A stretch of 64,000 nt of DNA from Nectonema munidae (taxonomy: Eukaryota; Nematomorpha; Nectonematoida; Nectonematidae). The notes under the pieces are model-generated. The model ran no database searches and was not told the DNA's origin. It worked only from the letters and a program-made list of their open reading frames with translations. The stretch covers positions 45,559-109,558 of the forward strand of contig JAUIRK010000671.1 in the NCBI GenBank assembly GCA_030549495.1. The letters are read 5' to 3'. A program made the position numbers and the translations under genes. Shown in pieces: positions 25,890 through 37,136 of this stretch; the stretch's first letter is position 1, and each line of letters begins with the position of its first letter.

Positions 25890-26460
25890 AAATTATTAGG
25901 GGGCCAAGGTCATTTTCGCCCTCCCTGGATGTGCGCCCCTGCTTGGACACAATTCTCAGGCGAAAACCGCAAATTAGATTTAGATTTTCACACCCTAATA
26001 GCGAAAACTGAGTTGAGAAATTAGATCAGCATGATCGAGTTGGTATAAAAAAAATTTTTTATTTAAAATTTTAATGACTGTTTTCATATTTTATCATCAA
26101 TCACATTTTTGATTGACATTTGCTACAAAGTTATAATGTTTATTAGAAAAATATGTATATATAACTGTTATGTGTTCCAATAAATATATGATTAAAAATT
26201 TTCAAGAGTGTATATAATATAAATAAGTTATAAGTTATAGGCATTATAATATAAAAATTTTGTTGAAAAAAATGTACATTTAATTTTGACGGTTTTTAAC
26301 ATTAGAGGGTCATTCAACTACCATGAATATGGTATCAAAAGATGCAGCTAACAATTTTAGGAAAAGTTTGAAGGCATATAATTTAGCCAATTATCTACAA
26401 TAGAAATTTTATTTGAAGGGGGGGGGGGGGGGGGCTAAAATAGCCCTCGTCACTGATAGG
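25890..26460 (+). repeat. Extra partial copy of palindrome-arm modules
   Basis: Contains GGATGTGCGCCCCTG (25927), then a single minisatellite-A-like unit (CGAAAACCGCAAATTAGA, 25962), a block carrying GGTCATTCAACTACCATGA (26309) matching 2952, a long G tract (26418) and a TAGGGTTAA end (about 26457). It is clearly more diverged from the arms than they are from each other, so it is an older, independent copy. Confidence 0.75.
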
Positions 26461-28674
26461 GTTAAAAAAAAGTTTTTTTATTTTTTAGAAGTCACGTGAC
26501 ATTTGGAATTGTAAACATCGCCTTTATTTCTTTCTTTCACAAGAAATAAGATTCATTCTGAGTTCAATTTAAAAAAAATAAAATTTAACAAAAAATTAGT
26601 ACTAAGCAACTTGAGGCCTTAAAAGGCCGTCCATTAGCAAATTGAGGCTTTATAGAAAAAATGGAGTTGCTTATATAAAGTCGATGATTAAATTTTTTAA
26701 CAATTTTAAAATAAAACGTAACCAATCGAAACAATTAAATAAAAAATTGCAAACTCTTTGTTTTAGATCAATATTGAAGATCATTTTTATAGCGTAAACT
26801 AAGTTGGGTAAAAGAAATACTTTTTATTTATAAAAAATTTGCCAACGGATTTTCTGTGAAACACTAGATTTTTACAGAGACCAGTTTTGCGACATATGGT
26901 TTACTGACTCCTCACTAATAATATAATTCAAGTTTGGACAGACAAAATAACAAAGCCCAATGCACTTTCCCTCTTGATCCATTCAAGGGGCTGAAAAGGA
27001 AACACTCATTCACTCTCAAATGAAAATATTATTTGAATCTCAGATTGCGCTAATAATGAAATGGTGCAACAATCCCCACAGCGATCACGACGAACCTAAT
27101 GAAATACTTTTACAATTAACAGCTGTTTAGACTTCAAGAATTTGCATAGTCCAAACGCAATGCCGATGACATCTTTAATTGGGGTAGAATTTTTTAAAAA
27201 AAATTAGATGATTTATGTTTAAGTATTTAATCATAGTCACTATTGTCAGTGCCTTAAGGCCCAATAATTATTTTTACACAACGAATAACTTCAATCTTAA
27301 GAAATAGCTTTTGAAAATGTATATGAATTTAAATTCATATAGAATTAAATAAAGAACGGTAACATATACTTCTCTAAATTATATAGACAAGACTCTATCC
27401 CTTAGGTTTTCAATCATATGTATAATCATTTAAGCAATACTAAAATTACTTACTTGGCAATGTCGAAAAAAAGAAAATCTTGAAGATTCTTGCAGATAGC
27501 TTATACAACTATGATTGATGAGAGATTCAAACAAGATAAAAAACAGTGAAATGTATGACTTTTAAACCTAACAAACACGCTTGTGCTTCATGTTTCAAAA
27601 ATGTGTGTAACGAACATTGAAAAACCAAAGTACATTTTTAACTTCCCAAGTAAGTTGAGTTATTATTTTGAGTTTTGAATATTTATATTTATACCAAATA
27701 TTTGTTATACCATCTATTGAGTTTTTAACAATTATTGGCTTTCAAAGGTCGCGATGAGAATAGACATGTGATTCTTTTAGGAATACTTTCTAGCGTTAAA
27801 TATAATACACAGACTAGAATATATCTTATTCCACTTTCAATGCATAAAAATAGATTAGGCGCGTTTAATGAAAGATTGTCACTATAAGCAAAATGTGATG
27901 ATGAAAACGTGAAATTTAATCTGTTTGAAAAGCAAGAATTGATATCCTAAAGACAAAGTTCGCTCTTTAAAAACGGTTTTATTAATACTTCCAAGTTACA
28001 TAAACACATTTAAAATTGTTTTTATTAGATGTACTTTTTTGCCCGATTTTACCACATTTAGTAAGAAGTTCCTAAAGCCATGTTTGTATGCTACATATAC
28101 CTTATGTATTCTGTTGTCTCGCAAGATCAATGTATATATTAGGGTGTCTTTGTTTACATACTTTACTTAATTAGTCATCTAATGAGTATGCAAATTTTTC
28201 AATGAAATTTAAAAAGGAAAGTATTACGGTTTTAGATTAAAAAAAAAAGAAGAAAATCCATCATTTATTCAAAGAAAAAGTTAAAAGCAGGTTTGAGGTC
28301 TGCGAGTAGTGAACTTTGGTCTTATTCTTTGTCTTACAGTACGATGAGGCAATGGAAACTTAATCTTGCTATTCTAAAAAATAAAATAAATTAACAATAT
28401 AGAAGCTTAAAACGAACATCTGTTCTATAGTGTTGTTACTTTATATATAAACGTCAATTAAAATGAGGGAGGACAAACTACTGGAAGAATTTTTTGAAAT
28501 CGTATCATACACGAAATACAAATGTTCACATTTAAAGTTTACTGAAGCTACTTAGATATAGTACGTATTTGAACGTGTTAAAATGTGAGAAAAATAAGTT
28601 TACCTTTCCACAAATAATAATTTGGGAGAAAGGGTCATTAGAAAGCAATTCAAAATCCTTTGGTTAATACGATG
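26461..28674. other. Gene-free AT-rich stretch
   Basis: No coding region, RNA gene or clear repeat is recognised over about 2.2 kb. Reading frames are short and interrupted on both strands. Confidence 0.5.
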
Positions 28675-30080
28675 TTAACCTTTTACCACCCACTGTTGCG
28701 GAACATGATATTTTTTTAAATAAAATAAAAAAATTTTCTAGACGTGGAATAAAACTTTTTCTTTTACTAATCCAATTTTATCTGAAAGCCTTTTGCTGGG
28801 AGAAAATCTTACAAACTTTGAAGGAAAAACACCTTACCTGATTTGGAAATTTTTTTTCAGAAAATATTTTCACCTATATAATTCAGCAAACAATTTTGTA
28901 TGCAAAAAGAGATAAAAATATCAATAATTTTAAACTTTCTGTAGAAGAATTGCAAATATTTATTGGGATTGTATTACTATCAGGATATCATATTTTACCT
29001 GAAGAACGAAACTACCGGTCTACTAAACCTGATCTCAATGTGCCTTTAGTTTTGAGTAAAATTAGTAGAAATAGGAGGGTATTTAGAGATTAAAAAATAT
29101 TTACATTTTGCAGATAATCAAAATTATAAGAAAAAGAGACAAAATGAACAAAATTTCACCTGTATACAAATTTTTAAATGACAATTTGTTTTCTTTTGGC
29201 CTCTTTCATGAAAAATTATCAATAGACGAGTCTATGATATCTTATTTTGGGTGTCACAGTGCAAAGATGTTTATAAAAGGAAAGCCAATACGGTTAGGTT
29301 ATAAAATATAATACTTATGCAGTAGTGATAGATATCCATATTATTTACAAATTTATCAAGGTAAAGAAATGAATAAATCTTCGTATCAACTTGGTTCACG
29401 TGCAGTTTTAAAAATGATGGATGTTGTAAAGTCTTTTTCAAGTTTTAAATGCCAGGAAATATATTTTTATAACCTTTTTTTCTAGTTTTTCTCAATTAGC
29501 TGATATGAACATCCGTGCCTGTGGAACAAATAGAATAGGAGGCGCTTCATCTTTTTTCATAACAAAGATTTACAAAAAAAAAAAGAATCTTTTGATTTTT
29601 GTCCCAATGGCACAGTTTGTATTGCAAAATGGCATGATACTGTATTGAAAGTAATTGGGAAACGCGAGAACCTGTTAATAAAGTCAAAATACGAGTAAAA
29701 GGTGGTGAGAAGGAAGTAGCCCAACCACACTGGATATATTCTTATAAAAGAGGCATGGGAGGAGTCGATTTGTTGGATAGATTATTAGTCATATCGAGCA
29801 AATATAAAAGGCAAGAAATGGCATTGGACTCTTTATGATTTTTTTTCTATTATTGCTGCATGAAAAGTATTTTGTAAAATTGATCCTAACAATAAAATGT
29901 CACACTTGGAATTTGGAAGAGAATAAACATTTGGTCTTTTGAAGATTTTGAGAATACTCAAAGATGTTCAACAACTTTACCTGAAGATGTTAGATTTGAT
30001 CAAAAAATCATATTTTAGAACAGACAACTCAGTGACGGTATAAAGTGTGCAAAAAGAAAACAAAAAATGTCATTTGCGTT
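28675..30080 (+). mobile_element. Decayed piggyBac transposase (PGBD3-like), copy 1
   Basis: Pieces in shifting plus-strand frames follow the order of a piggyBac DDE transposase. FIGIVLLSGYHILPEE lies at about 28950-29010, a cryptic KYLHFADNQN-type stretch near 29095, and SIDESMISYFG (first catalytic Asp) with KMFIKGKPIRLGYK at 29215-29310. The C-terminal RGMGGVDLLDR lies near 29750, followed by a remnant of the cysteine-rich tail near 30040. Several stops and frameshifts (near 29090, 29310, 29485 and beyond) make it non-functional. A TTAA followed by CCTTTTACC at 28675 may be the left terminus; no matching right end was found. Confidence 0.88.
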
Positions 30081-30569
30081 TACACACAGAGAGGGGGAAA
30101 ATGTTTCCAAATTTACCATCAAAAATAAATTTTTTAAATATTTTTGTTTCCAATTTTGTTTAATTTATACATAAACAAAAAAATAACATTTGAAAATTTG
30201 ATGGATAACTCCCAAATTATTTGAAAAATTTATTAGAAGCAAGTAAAAATAAAAAAAATAAAATTCATCATTGCACATTTTTTCCTTTTTTTTATTTTAT
30301 CTCATTAGAAACTAGTTTTTAGCGGAATATAAGTTCAATATTTTCAGAACGTTTTTTAGTGATACCAAAGTTCAGCTATTCAAATTAATCACAAAGTAAA
30401 CATTTAGTTCCATCAATTCTTAGCAGATCATATTTAAACTTTAATTAACACACTGGCTCTCACAATTTGAAGTTTTCATTTTTTATTTTGGAATTTTTAC
30501 TTTTAACATAACTTAATACAACAAACATTTTGCAAAAATGAAAATTTATTTGTTTTTAAATGAGAGAAA

Positions 30570-31165
30570 TAAAGTTATCAAGCGTTACAATTTTATATCA
30601 ATGAATATTGTCGGACTAGTGTTAAAAAAAATTTTTCAACACACTTTTAATCTTTGTCAGTACGTTTGTTACATTTGAAAACTATTTTTTCAAGTCAGGA
30701 AATTTTTTTCAACAATAGCTATTTGGGAATGAATATTTTGACTAGCTATTCCGCTTAAAAACAAAAATACTCTATTTTTTATAGTGTTCGATTGTTAAAT
30801 TTGTAAGTAACACTGTACATAATTAATTAAATTATTTTTTTACTAAAATTTGTTGATTTTTTTTCATTCAATAAAATTTCCAATTTTTTTTATTAATTAA
30901 TCTTTACCCCTTTTCTACACATAATTTGGAGATGATGCGATTCTATTTGAAGGGAGAAAGTTCTGTTATGCATGTTGCTATTTATAAGTCCTCATTCATT
31001 GTTGACGTTAAGCTTAATAGGGCGGGGGTTAAAGTTTACATTAAGTTTAATTAAGAATGAAATAGAATAAACAAGAGAGGAGTAGGAATTCATAAAAATT
31101 TGTTGCCCTTTTTGGAAGACTCTTGAAAGTCCCCCCGCCCCAATAATTTCAAGGATGTGCGCCTC
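30570..31165. repeat. Second partial copy of palindrome-arm sequence
   Basis: 30570-30860 matches the left arm at 3766-4075 with many substitutions and small indels (for example TATTTGGGAATGAATATT and AAGTAACACTGTACATAATT are shared). It ends near a degenerate CCCCAATAATTTCAAGGATG block at 31140, the same boundary motif as the CAGGGGC repeat family. Confidence 0.7.
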
Positions 31166-31694
31166 TTGGATAATCTCAAAAAACCAATATATCTGACAAT
31201 CGCACTAATTTCCAAATTTAATTATTAGATGATTAGTTGGTAGCAGTTAAATAAATAAATTTTTAATAGTATTAATTAGTAATTACTTTGATAGCTCTTA
31301 AATTATTCAATGGCTTCTATGTCTGGCTCCAGAAAACTTAAATACATAGTTGTTTCGGAAGGATATATAGTCAACATTTGAACTATTTCTATTTTTACTA
31401 TAATTTATTCAAATTTTCATCTCCTAAATCTAAAGCTTCAAAATGAAATAAGATGCGAATATAAAAATTGTAAAAATAAAACTTTTACCAGCACAATTCA
31501 TTATTGTTGCATTAAAAAATTTTAACCAGGATTTTTATTTTTTTAATATTTTATCTTTCAATTTATTATTAATTATAAAATATTTAGTAATGCGTGTAAG
31601 GGTAAAGTTGGTAGGGTATCATATGCGTTGTTGTTGTTAGCCCCTAGATTATACTATTTTTTAATCTATCAGTTCAAAACAAAGCTTTGTTTAA

Positions 31695-31822
31695 CCCATT
31701 TAAGACCAAGCAAAGCAGACGATATCTAAAAAAACGCAGACGATTTATATTCAGTCATTGAAAAAAGCAGACGAAGATGAAATTACTTATGTTCCAAAAT
31801 ACGAACATTGGTCGTAAATGGG
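31695..31822. mobile_element. piggyBac-type MITE (TTAA-flanked), copy 1
   Basis: 128 bp flanked by perfect TTAA duplications (31691-31694 and 31823-31826). Termini are CCCATTTAAGACCAA and TTGGTCGTAAATGGG. The interior has three GCAGACGA/GCAGACGAT words about 36 bp apart. A sister copy in the opposite orientation lies at 54697-54826. TTAA target duplication and CCC termini are the signature of piggyBac-mobilised elements. Confidence 0.88.
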
Positions 31823-31827
31823 TTAAA

Positions 31828-31861
31828 CTGAGAGTACTTCCATAAAAGCAGGTACTCTCAG
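31828..31861. repeat. 10-bp perfect hairpin
   Basis: CTGAGAGTAC (31828-31837) and GTACTCTCAG (31852-31861) are perfect reverse complements with a 14-nt loop, starting 1 bp after the right TTAA target duplication of the MITE at 31695-31822. Possibly the remnant of another element; no function is suggested. Confidence 0.5.
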
Positions 31862-33252
31862 AGAAAAGTGTAGAATTTTGTTACACTTTCGCAGCAGCAG
31901 CGATAAACCAGTATAATTTTAGCGAACCCGCAAAAATCCACCATAAGGTACTGCTGGCTTTTTGCATAGGTGTCTTTTCATTGACGAAGCCTTAATACAC
32001 TCCACCAAGGTATAAACAAACTGCCATTGACAAAAATCAAATGAAAGATTTCTAGTTTCTGATCCACCTCTTTAATCGACTAGTCCAAACCAGTCTACTT
32101 ATTGAAAAGTTTTATTAGATGTATTCAATATTAGTAGGATGCTTAATACAAATTTTTATATATTACTTTTCACTTTTTATATGTTCGAAAATGGGGGGTT
32201 TGAAATAGGAATATATCAAACTTTAATTAGATTTATGCTTTTATCAGATAAAAATGATATAAAGCAATGCCTTTATCATAAATTATTTATATAAATAAAA
32301 TAAGCACTAATATAAAAATAGTGAATATATAAAGTTTATAAATAAGTAAAATGAATGTATGGTGTGAATGGTGATGACATTTGCATGAAATGAAGACATT
32401 TTCTAGTTGAACATATAGAACAGATGTAAAGAGATTGCTAGGGAAAAATTTAAGTTTGTAAACTTTCCTAGAACCTATAGTAATTCTAGTAGTTTTCACT
32501 ACTTCTCTTTCTATATATCATATGCAAAAACTAACACGCTGTATTACATTCAATACATACCCTAATAATTGTCAACATATATTACGTAAATATGTATATC
32601 AATATTATATATTTAGAAATAAGAAGTAAATAAAGCTTCCAAGACCGAAAGGGAAGCTTTCTTAGAGAGCTGGACTAGGAAGAATTTATACATTTTTGTC
32701 TGAAAGGAATTTCATAAAGGGGGATTCGGTTCCTTTGTCTTACTTTATCGAAAGGCGTAAGTAGATATGCTTTCACTTATCCAGTATTATATTCAAAATG
32801 GTTTTCTCCGTTAATGTCATTAATAATTTTATTAATAAAGCTATTAATATTCGGAATATGTTGTCCCTTTTATGAACGTTACGCCTTGTGTAATATCATA
32901 AGGATATAAAAATATGATAAAATTAAAGTGTAGATCATCAACTGTAAGCATATAATAAAATAATTATGTAGTTATATAATCTAGTTTTCTAGATATTATA
33001 TACATAGTATAGGTACAATCATTTTTTTATTAATGATTAAAAAAGTTGAAGGAGTTCGAGTTGGAGCTAGAGACTAAAATATTTCCGATTCGGAGTTGGA
33101 ACCTGGAAATTATTTCCGGCTCCGAAACTCTGATGGTAAGTATAACCAAAAAAGAGATAGCGAAGAAATAGAAATATTAATAGAATAAGTAAAATAAAAT
33201 TTTAGGGATTAGATGTTTATGTATTACTTAATAAATGTATGTAGTTATTGAA

Positions 33253-34121
33253 CTAACAATGGACCATATCACTAAATGTTAGGAATCTAAAGATATTTGC
33301 TTTCATATAAATAACTTTAATTATATATACAGAGATTAGTAGAAGAAAATTTTTACAATATATTTTATACAAACATTTTAAGTCAATATTGTGAACAAGA
33401 TTTAAATTTACCAAAAATTGTTTAACATTTGGTCTTTTACACTTGCTTGCCGGAATTTCGTGAACTTTAATAATTTGAATTGAATAACCACGTGCACTAT
33501 GTCTAGCACCCATATCGCGATCTAAAATAATAATAATAATCATATCAATTACGTGGAAAATATGAAAATAATAAGAAATTTATATATAAATCAGATCGCT
33601 TCCCTATGAAGGGTGAATCATGCAGGTATATCAAAATCGGCTAATTATCATCATCTTATTTAATTTGAAATAAAATAAGAAAAAAATTACAGCATTGAGT
33701 AACAGCTTGAGAAGCAGAAAAGTCTCTATACTCCCGATACATATTACTTGTATTTGTCCTTGAATTATAACGAATCCATACTGCGTAATTTTTAACTTTT
33801 AAAGGCTTTTTCTCGACAACCTAGAAAAGAAAAACAGTAAATAGGAAAAAATATGCATTATTAATTACTCTTTTAATTTGAATAACTTCACCATTTGATT
33901 TCTTGATTTTTTTAAGCTTTCTAAGGAAATACCAAAATTTAGATTTTGCAATTACTGGATCCGGAGCAAAGATTCGCATTTTAAATAAAGGTGGATCTTC
34001 TTTATCATTATCTTTAGGAATTCTTCTTCCGATTACAGAATATTCTTTAAGCTTAAAATAAATTTTTATAATTTTCTATATAAGGTTTTTAATACGATAA
34101 TACATCTCCTGAAATCTTCAT
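33253..34121 (-). CDS. RPL18A: Divergent ribosomal protein eL20 (RPL18A)-like gene, four exons
   Basis: Encodes a protein of the eL20 family, a component of the cytosolic large ribosomal subunit. Exons on the minus strand: 34121-34104 (MKISGD), 34051-33869, 33820-33691, and from 33521 onwards. All three introns are GT-AG and small (52, 48 and 169 bp), and exon phases join cleanly. Family hallmarks in order: [84 protein letters not shown] and [10 protein letters not shown]. It is much more diverged than eL20 usually is (about half the residues differ from vertebrate eL20 by recall). The usual basic C-terminal tail after KQF is not found: the frame either runs on with unrelated sequence to a stop at 33253 or ends at a possible donor (33411) with a missing last exon. 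It may be a diverged paralogue, still constrained or recently dead. Confidence 0.85.
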
Positions 34122-34129
34122 TTTTAGAT

Positions 34130-37100
34130 AGTAGCTTTAGCAAGAGCAGAAAAACTTTTTACAAAATTTTTAAAATAATTAAGAATATTTCTAATTTTTT
34201 AAATAATTCTAGACATAATTTATTTAAATAAGTTAAAAAATTTAAAATTCATTTATACAAAGTGTCTATTAATAATATCTTCTCAAAAGTTCACTACTAA
34301 TTGGAAAATATAATCACTTCAAATTTTAATAAAAAATTCTTTTTATAGTATGTTTCTAAAAGTATTCTATAGATCACCTCAACATATAAACTTCTTTATT
34401 TATCAAATCAACAAACATATCACTATTATAATCATATTGTAAATGTAATTAAAATGTGATATTATATAATATATATATTACATTTGATTTGAATGGATAT
34501 ACAAGAAGACAACGTAAAGCTGCTGACACATGTGCGGTCTCAGTTTACTGAATTCCACACATGTGAGTTCAAAATAGGTTAATAGCTACAATGAAAAATT
34601 TATGAAACTCAAAAAAAAAATTAAATTAATAAAAATGCATAAAAAAAATAAATTTAAATATTTGATATAAATGTCGTATTGATCAGCATTTAAATTTATA
34701 TTGAGTGTTGGTTGATTGAAATTGACGCAGCTTGTAAGACGCAAGGACTTGAAAGCTGAATATATATTGAGTATTAGTGCAAATATAGCAATAATTAACA
34801 TTTAATCACTAATAGATAATAAATTTTATATTTTCAACAGAATTAATACTTTTATGTCTTAATTTTATATCCTTTAGGCCGTAATTACACAAAAGGTGTG
34901 TTCAATTAGGCTTAAATTTTTTATCTTTTTAGAAAATATGTTTACAAATAAATTTCATAAAAAATAATCTAATTTATTTTTCTTATTAAGAAGTAATCGG
35001 TTCCTAACTGAATTCATAAAGTAAAAAATTCTTAAAGTAAGGTATTTAAATAAGGTTTTCAGCGTGAGTAAAAAAACTTTTTTGGTCCCCTTGGAAATAA
35101 ATTTTTCCAATTAGAAATAATACAAAATAACATTTTTTGTTTAAGCTAATTGTTCAGTATAATTTGTTGCTCAAAAATGAATTATTATTTTTCCCTTGTT
35201 TAAATATTAAAACTTAAAATTCATTTGATTTTAAGGTATCTAGACCTCAAAAGAGCAAAATTCTACCTCTAATATGATGTGCCTCAATTTAAATATGCAA
35301 AATTAAATAATTGTTGAAAAGCAAAAGTTCATTTATCATTGTCACTAATTGAATTCATTTATTAAATTTGTAAAATTGAAAAAAATGAGAGACTAAAGAA
35401 TGATTATAGTAATTTCGCTAATTGAGAGGGAGAAATATGGATAAAAATATAATAAACTTGCATTATGAAAATCAGCAAATTAAAAAAGAAATGAAGTCAA
35501 TCTATCAAGTTACATGTGCTATAAAGCCGAAATGATAATACATTTGACAATAATACTAACTTCTTAAAGACTAAGTTTCGTACGCTGTAATCATGTAAAA
35601 CGAATAATACAATTAGCTAGGCGCATTTGAGCCAAATTTTTAAATCATTGATTTTTAGAAGAAATTTGATTGCTATCAAATTTAAAAATATATATATGCT
35701 TTTACTAGATTTTTTAAAAGCCACCTACTCTGTCACACTATATTTAATGCAAAGTAAAGAAATTATAGACAAAGTTTCAGTGGAGCATTACGACCATTTA
35801 TCATTATGAAATTACAATACTATTAATACAATGAACAAATTGATTTTTCCCGCTTAATTTTCCTTCATTTCATGCATCTCACTTATTTATTGATTTTTCT
35901 TTCAAGTTGTTATTTTGTTATGCTTACACTATTGTATTGTTCTTTTAGCGAAATCTAATTTTTAAAAAGATACTCTAAAGTTTTTAATTATCTAATTTTT
36001 TAAACCCAAACAAAAATGTCTAATGTTTTTTCACAGTAAACTTCTATTTTTCTAAATTTTTTTAATTCACAATCAAATCAGGGCGGACACAAGATTAACA
36101 TTGAGGAGGAACGGTTGCATTTTTAAATCATTTTACTCTCAAAAAATTTCGATTAATTGATTCATTTTTTTATATAATTTATACATAAGGTAATCCTAAA
36201 ATTTCTTCAAAGATAAAAGCATTAATAGAAGACTTTGAATTTTTAACGCAATTTTCCAGAATACTTAGTAATCCCATTATTATTTTTCTCATTCTCAAAT
36301 AATTTTCAATAAAATTGACTATTTCTTTTCATGAACATGTTTTTAAAAGTTTTTTTATGTGAGATTCTGAATCCTTTGCATTTCTTATAAAAAAAATTTA
36401 GCCAAATCATTAAGTTGTTAAAAACTATTTTATTTTATTATTACTATCATACTATTTTTTGTTTTCAATCCTATTCTCTTCGAACAGTCATAATATAAAT
36501 CATTCTCAAAATTTCTCAATGTTTTAACAATATTCCTTTTATACTTTTCAATAACTCAATCTTATATCTAAATCCTATTTATCAACAAAGTATAACATTT
36601 TGGTTATTTATTATTTGCTTTTCAATTTAATTTATCAAAAAATTTTTTCATTTAAATGAGAACTTTTCAAAATATAATGATGGCTTGAAAAAGTCACCAA
36701 GAAATTTATAAAGCATGTTCATGAATTGAAATGGTGAATTTTCATTAAAATAAAGACAATAATATTTAGAAATCTTGTATCCATTATAATGAGATTAAAA
36801 GGCCGGAAACCCTGCTAACTCAAATATGGCATAAGTCTAAGTGGTTGTTAGGTTGTACCTTCGACGCAACAGTTTTAGGTAAGGGTTTCGATTTATAAGA
36901 CTCCTACTTCTTAAATTAAATTCGCAAAAAAAACTGTGATTGACCATCGTCAAGCATAATGCGAGCGTATGCCTAAAGCCTCAATGTCTTGATGAGCAGT
37001 CAGCTAAATCTTCCATAACTTGACAATTTTATACTTCAAATACAAGCATTAGATCAATGCTAATCTCCTATTTTGATATTTCGAAAAAAAATATATACAT

Positions 37101-37130
37101 TTATATATTTTAAGAGAATTCTACCAGGCT
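34130..37130. other. Gene-free AT-rich stretch
   Basis: Three kilobases with no recognisable gene. A segment at about 36800-36890 is less AT-rich and has a GGGTTTCGATT word that weakly resembles an RNA polymerase III B box, but no tRNA fold was found. Everything else is low-complexity A/T. Confidence 0.45.
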
Positions 37131-37136
37131 CTGTTG

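Larger units (their letters stand above)
31171..33250. other. Gene-free stretch with one MITE and a hairpin
   Basis: Apart from the TTAA MITE at 31695-31822 and the hairpin at 31828-31861, nothing is recognised. A purine-rich block with GAGTTGGAGCT and CGGAGTTGGAA words at 33049-33125 resembles a GTCGGAGT-rich dispersed repeat also seen at 44745-44930. Confidence 0.45.

Noticed and set aside
32287-32499. Missing last exon of the eL20-like gene
   Set aside because: The minus-strand frame here does not match the eL20 C-terminal tail, and no convincing acceptor in the right phase was seen.
36800-36890. Possible tRNA or SINE head with GGGTTTCGATT
   Set aside because: The B-box match is weak and no cloverleaf could be drawn.
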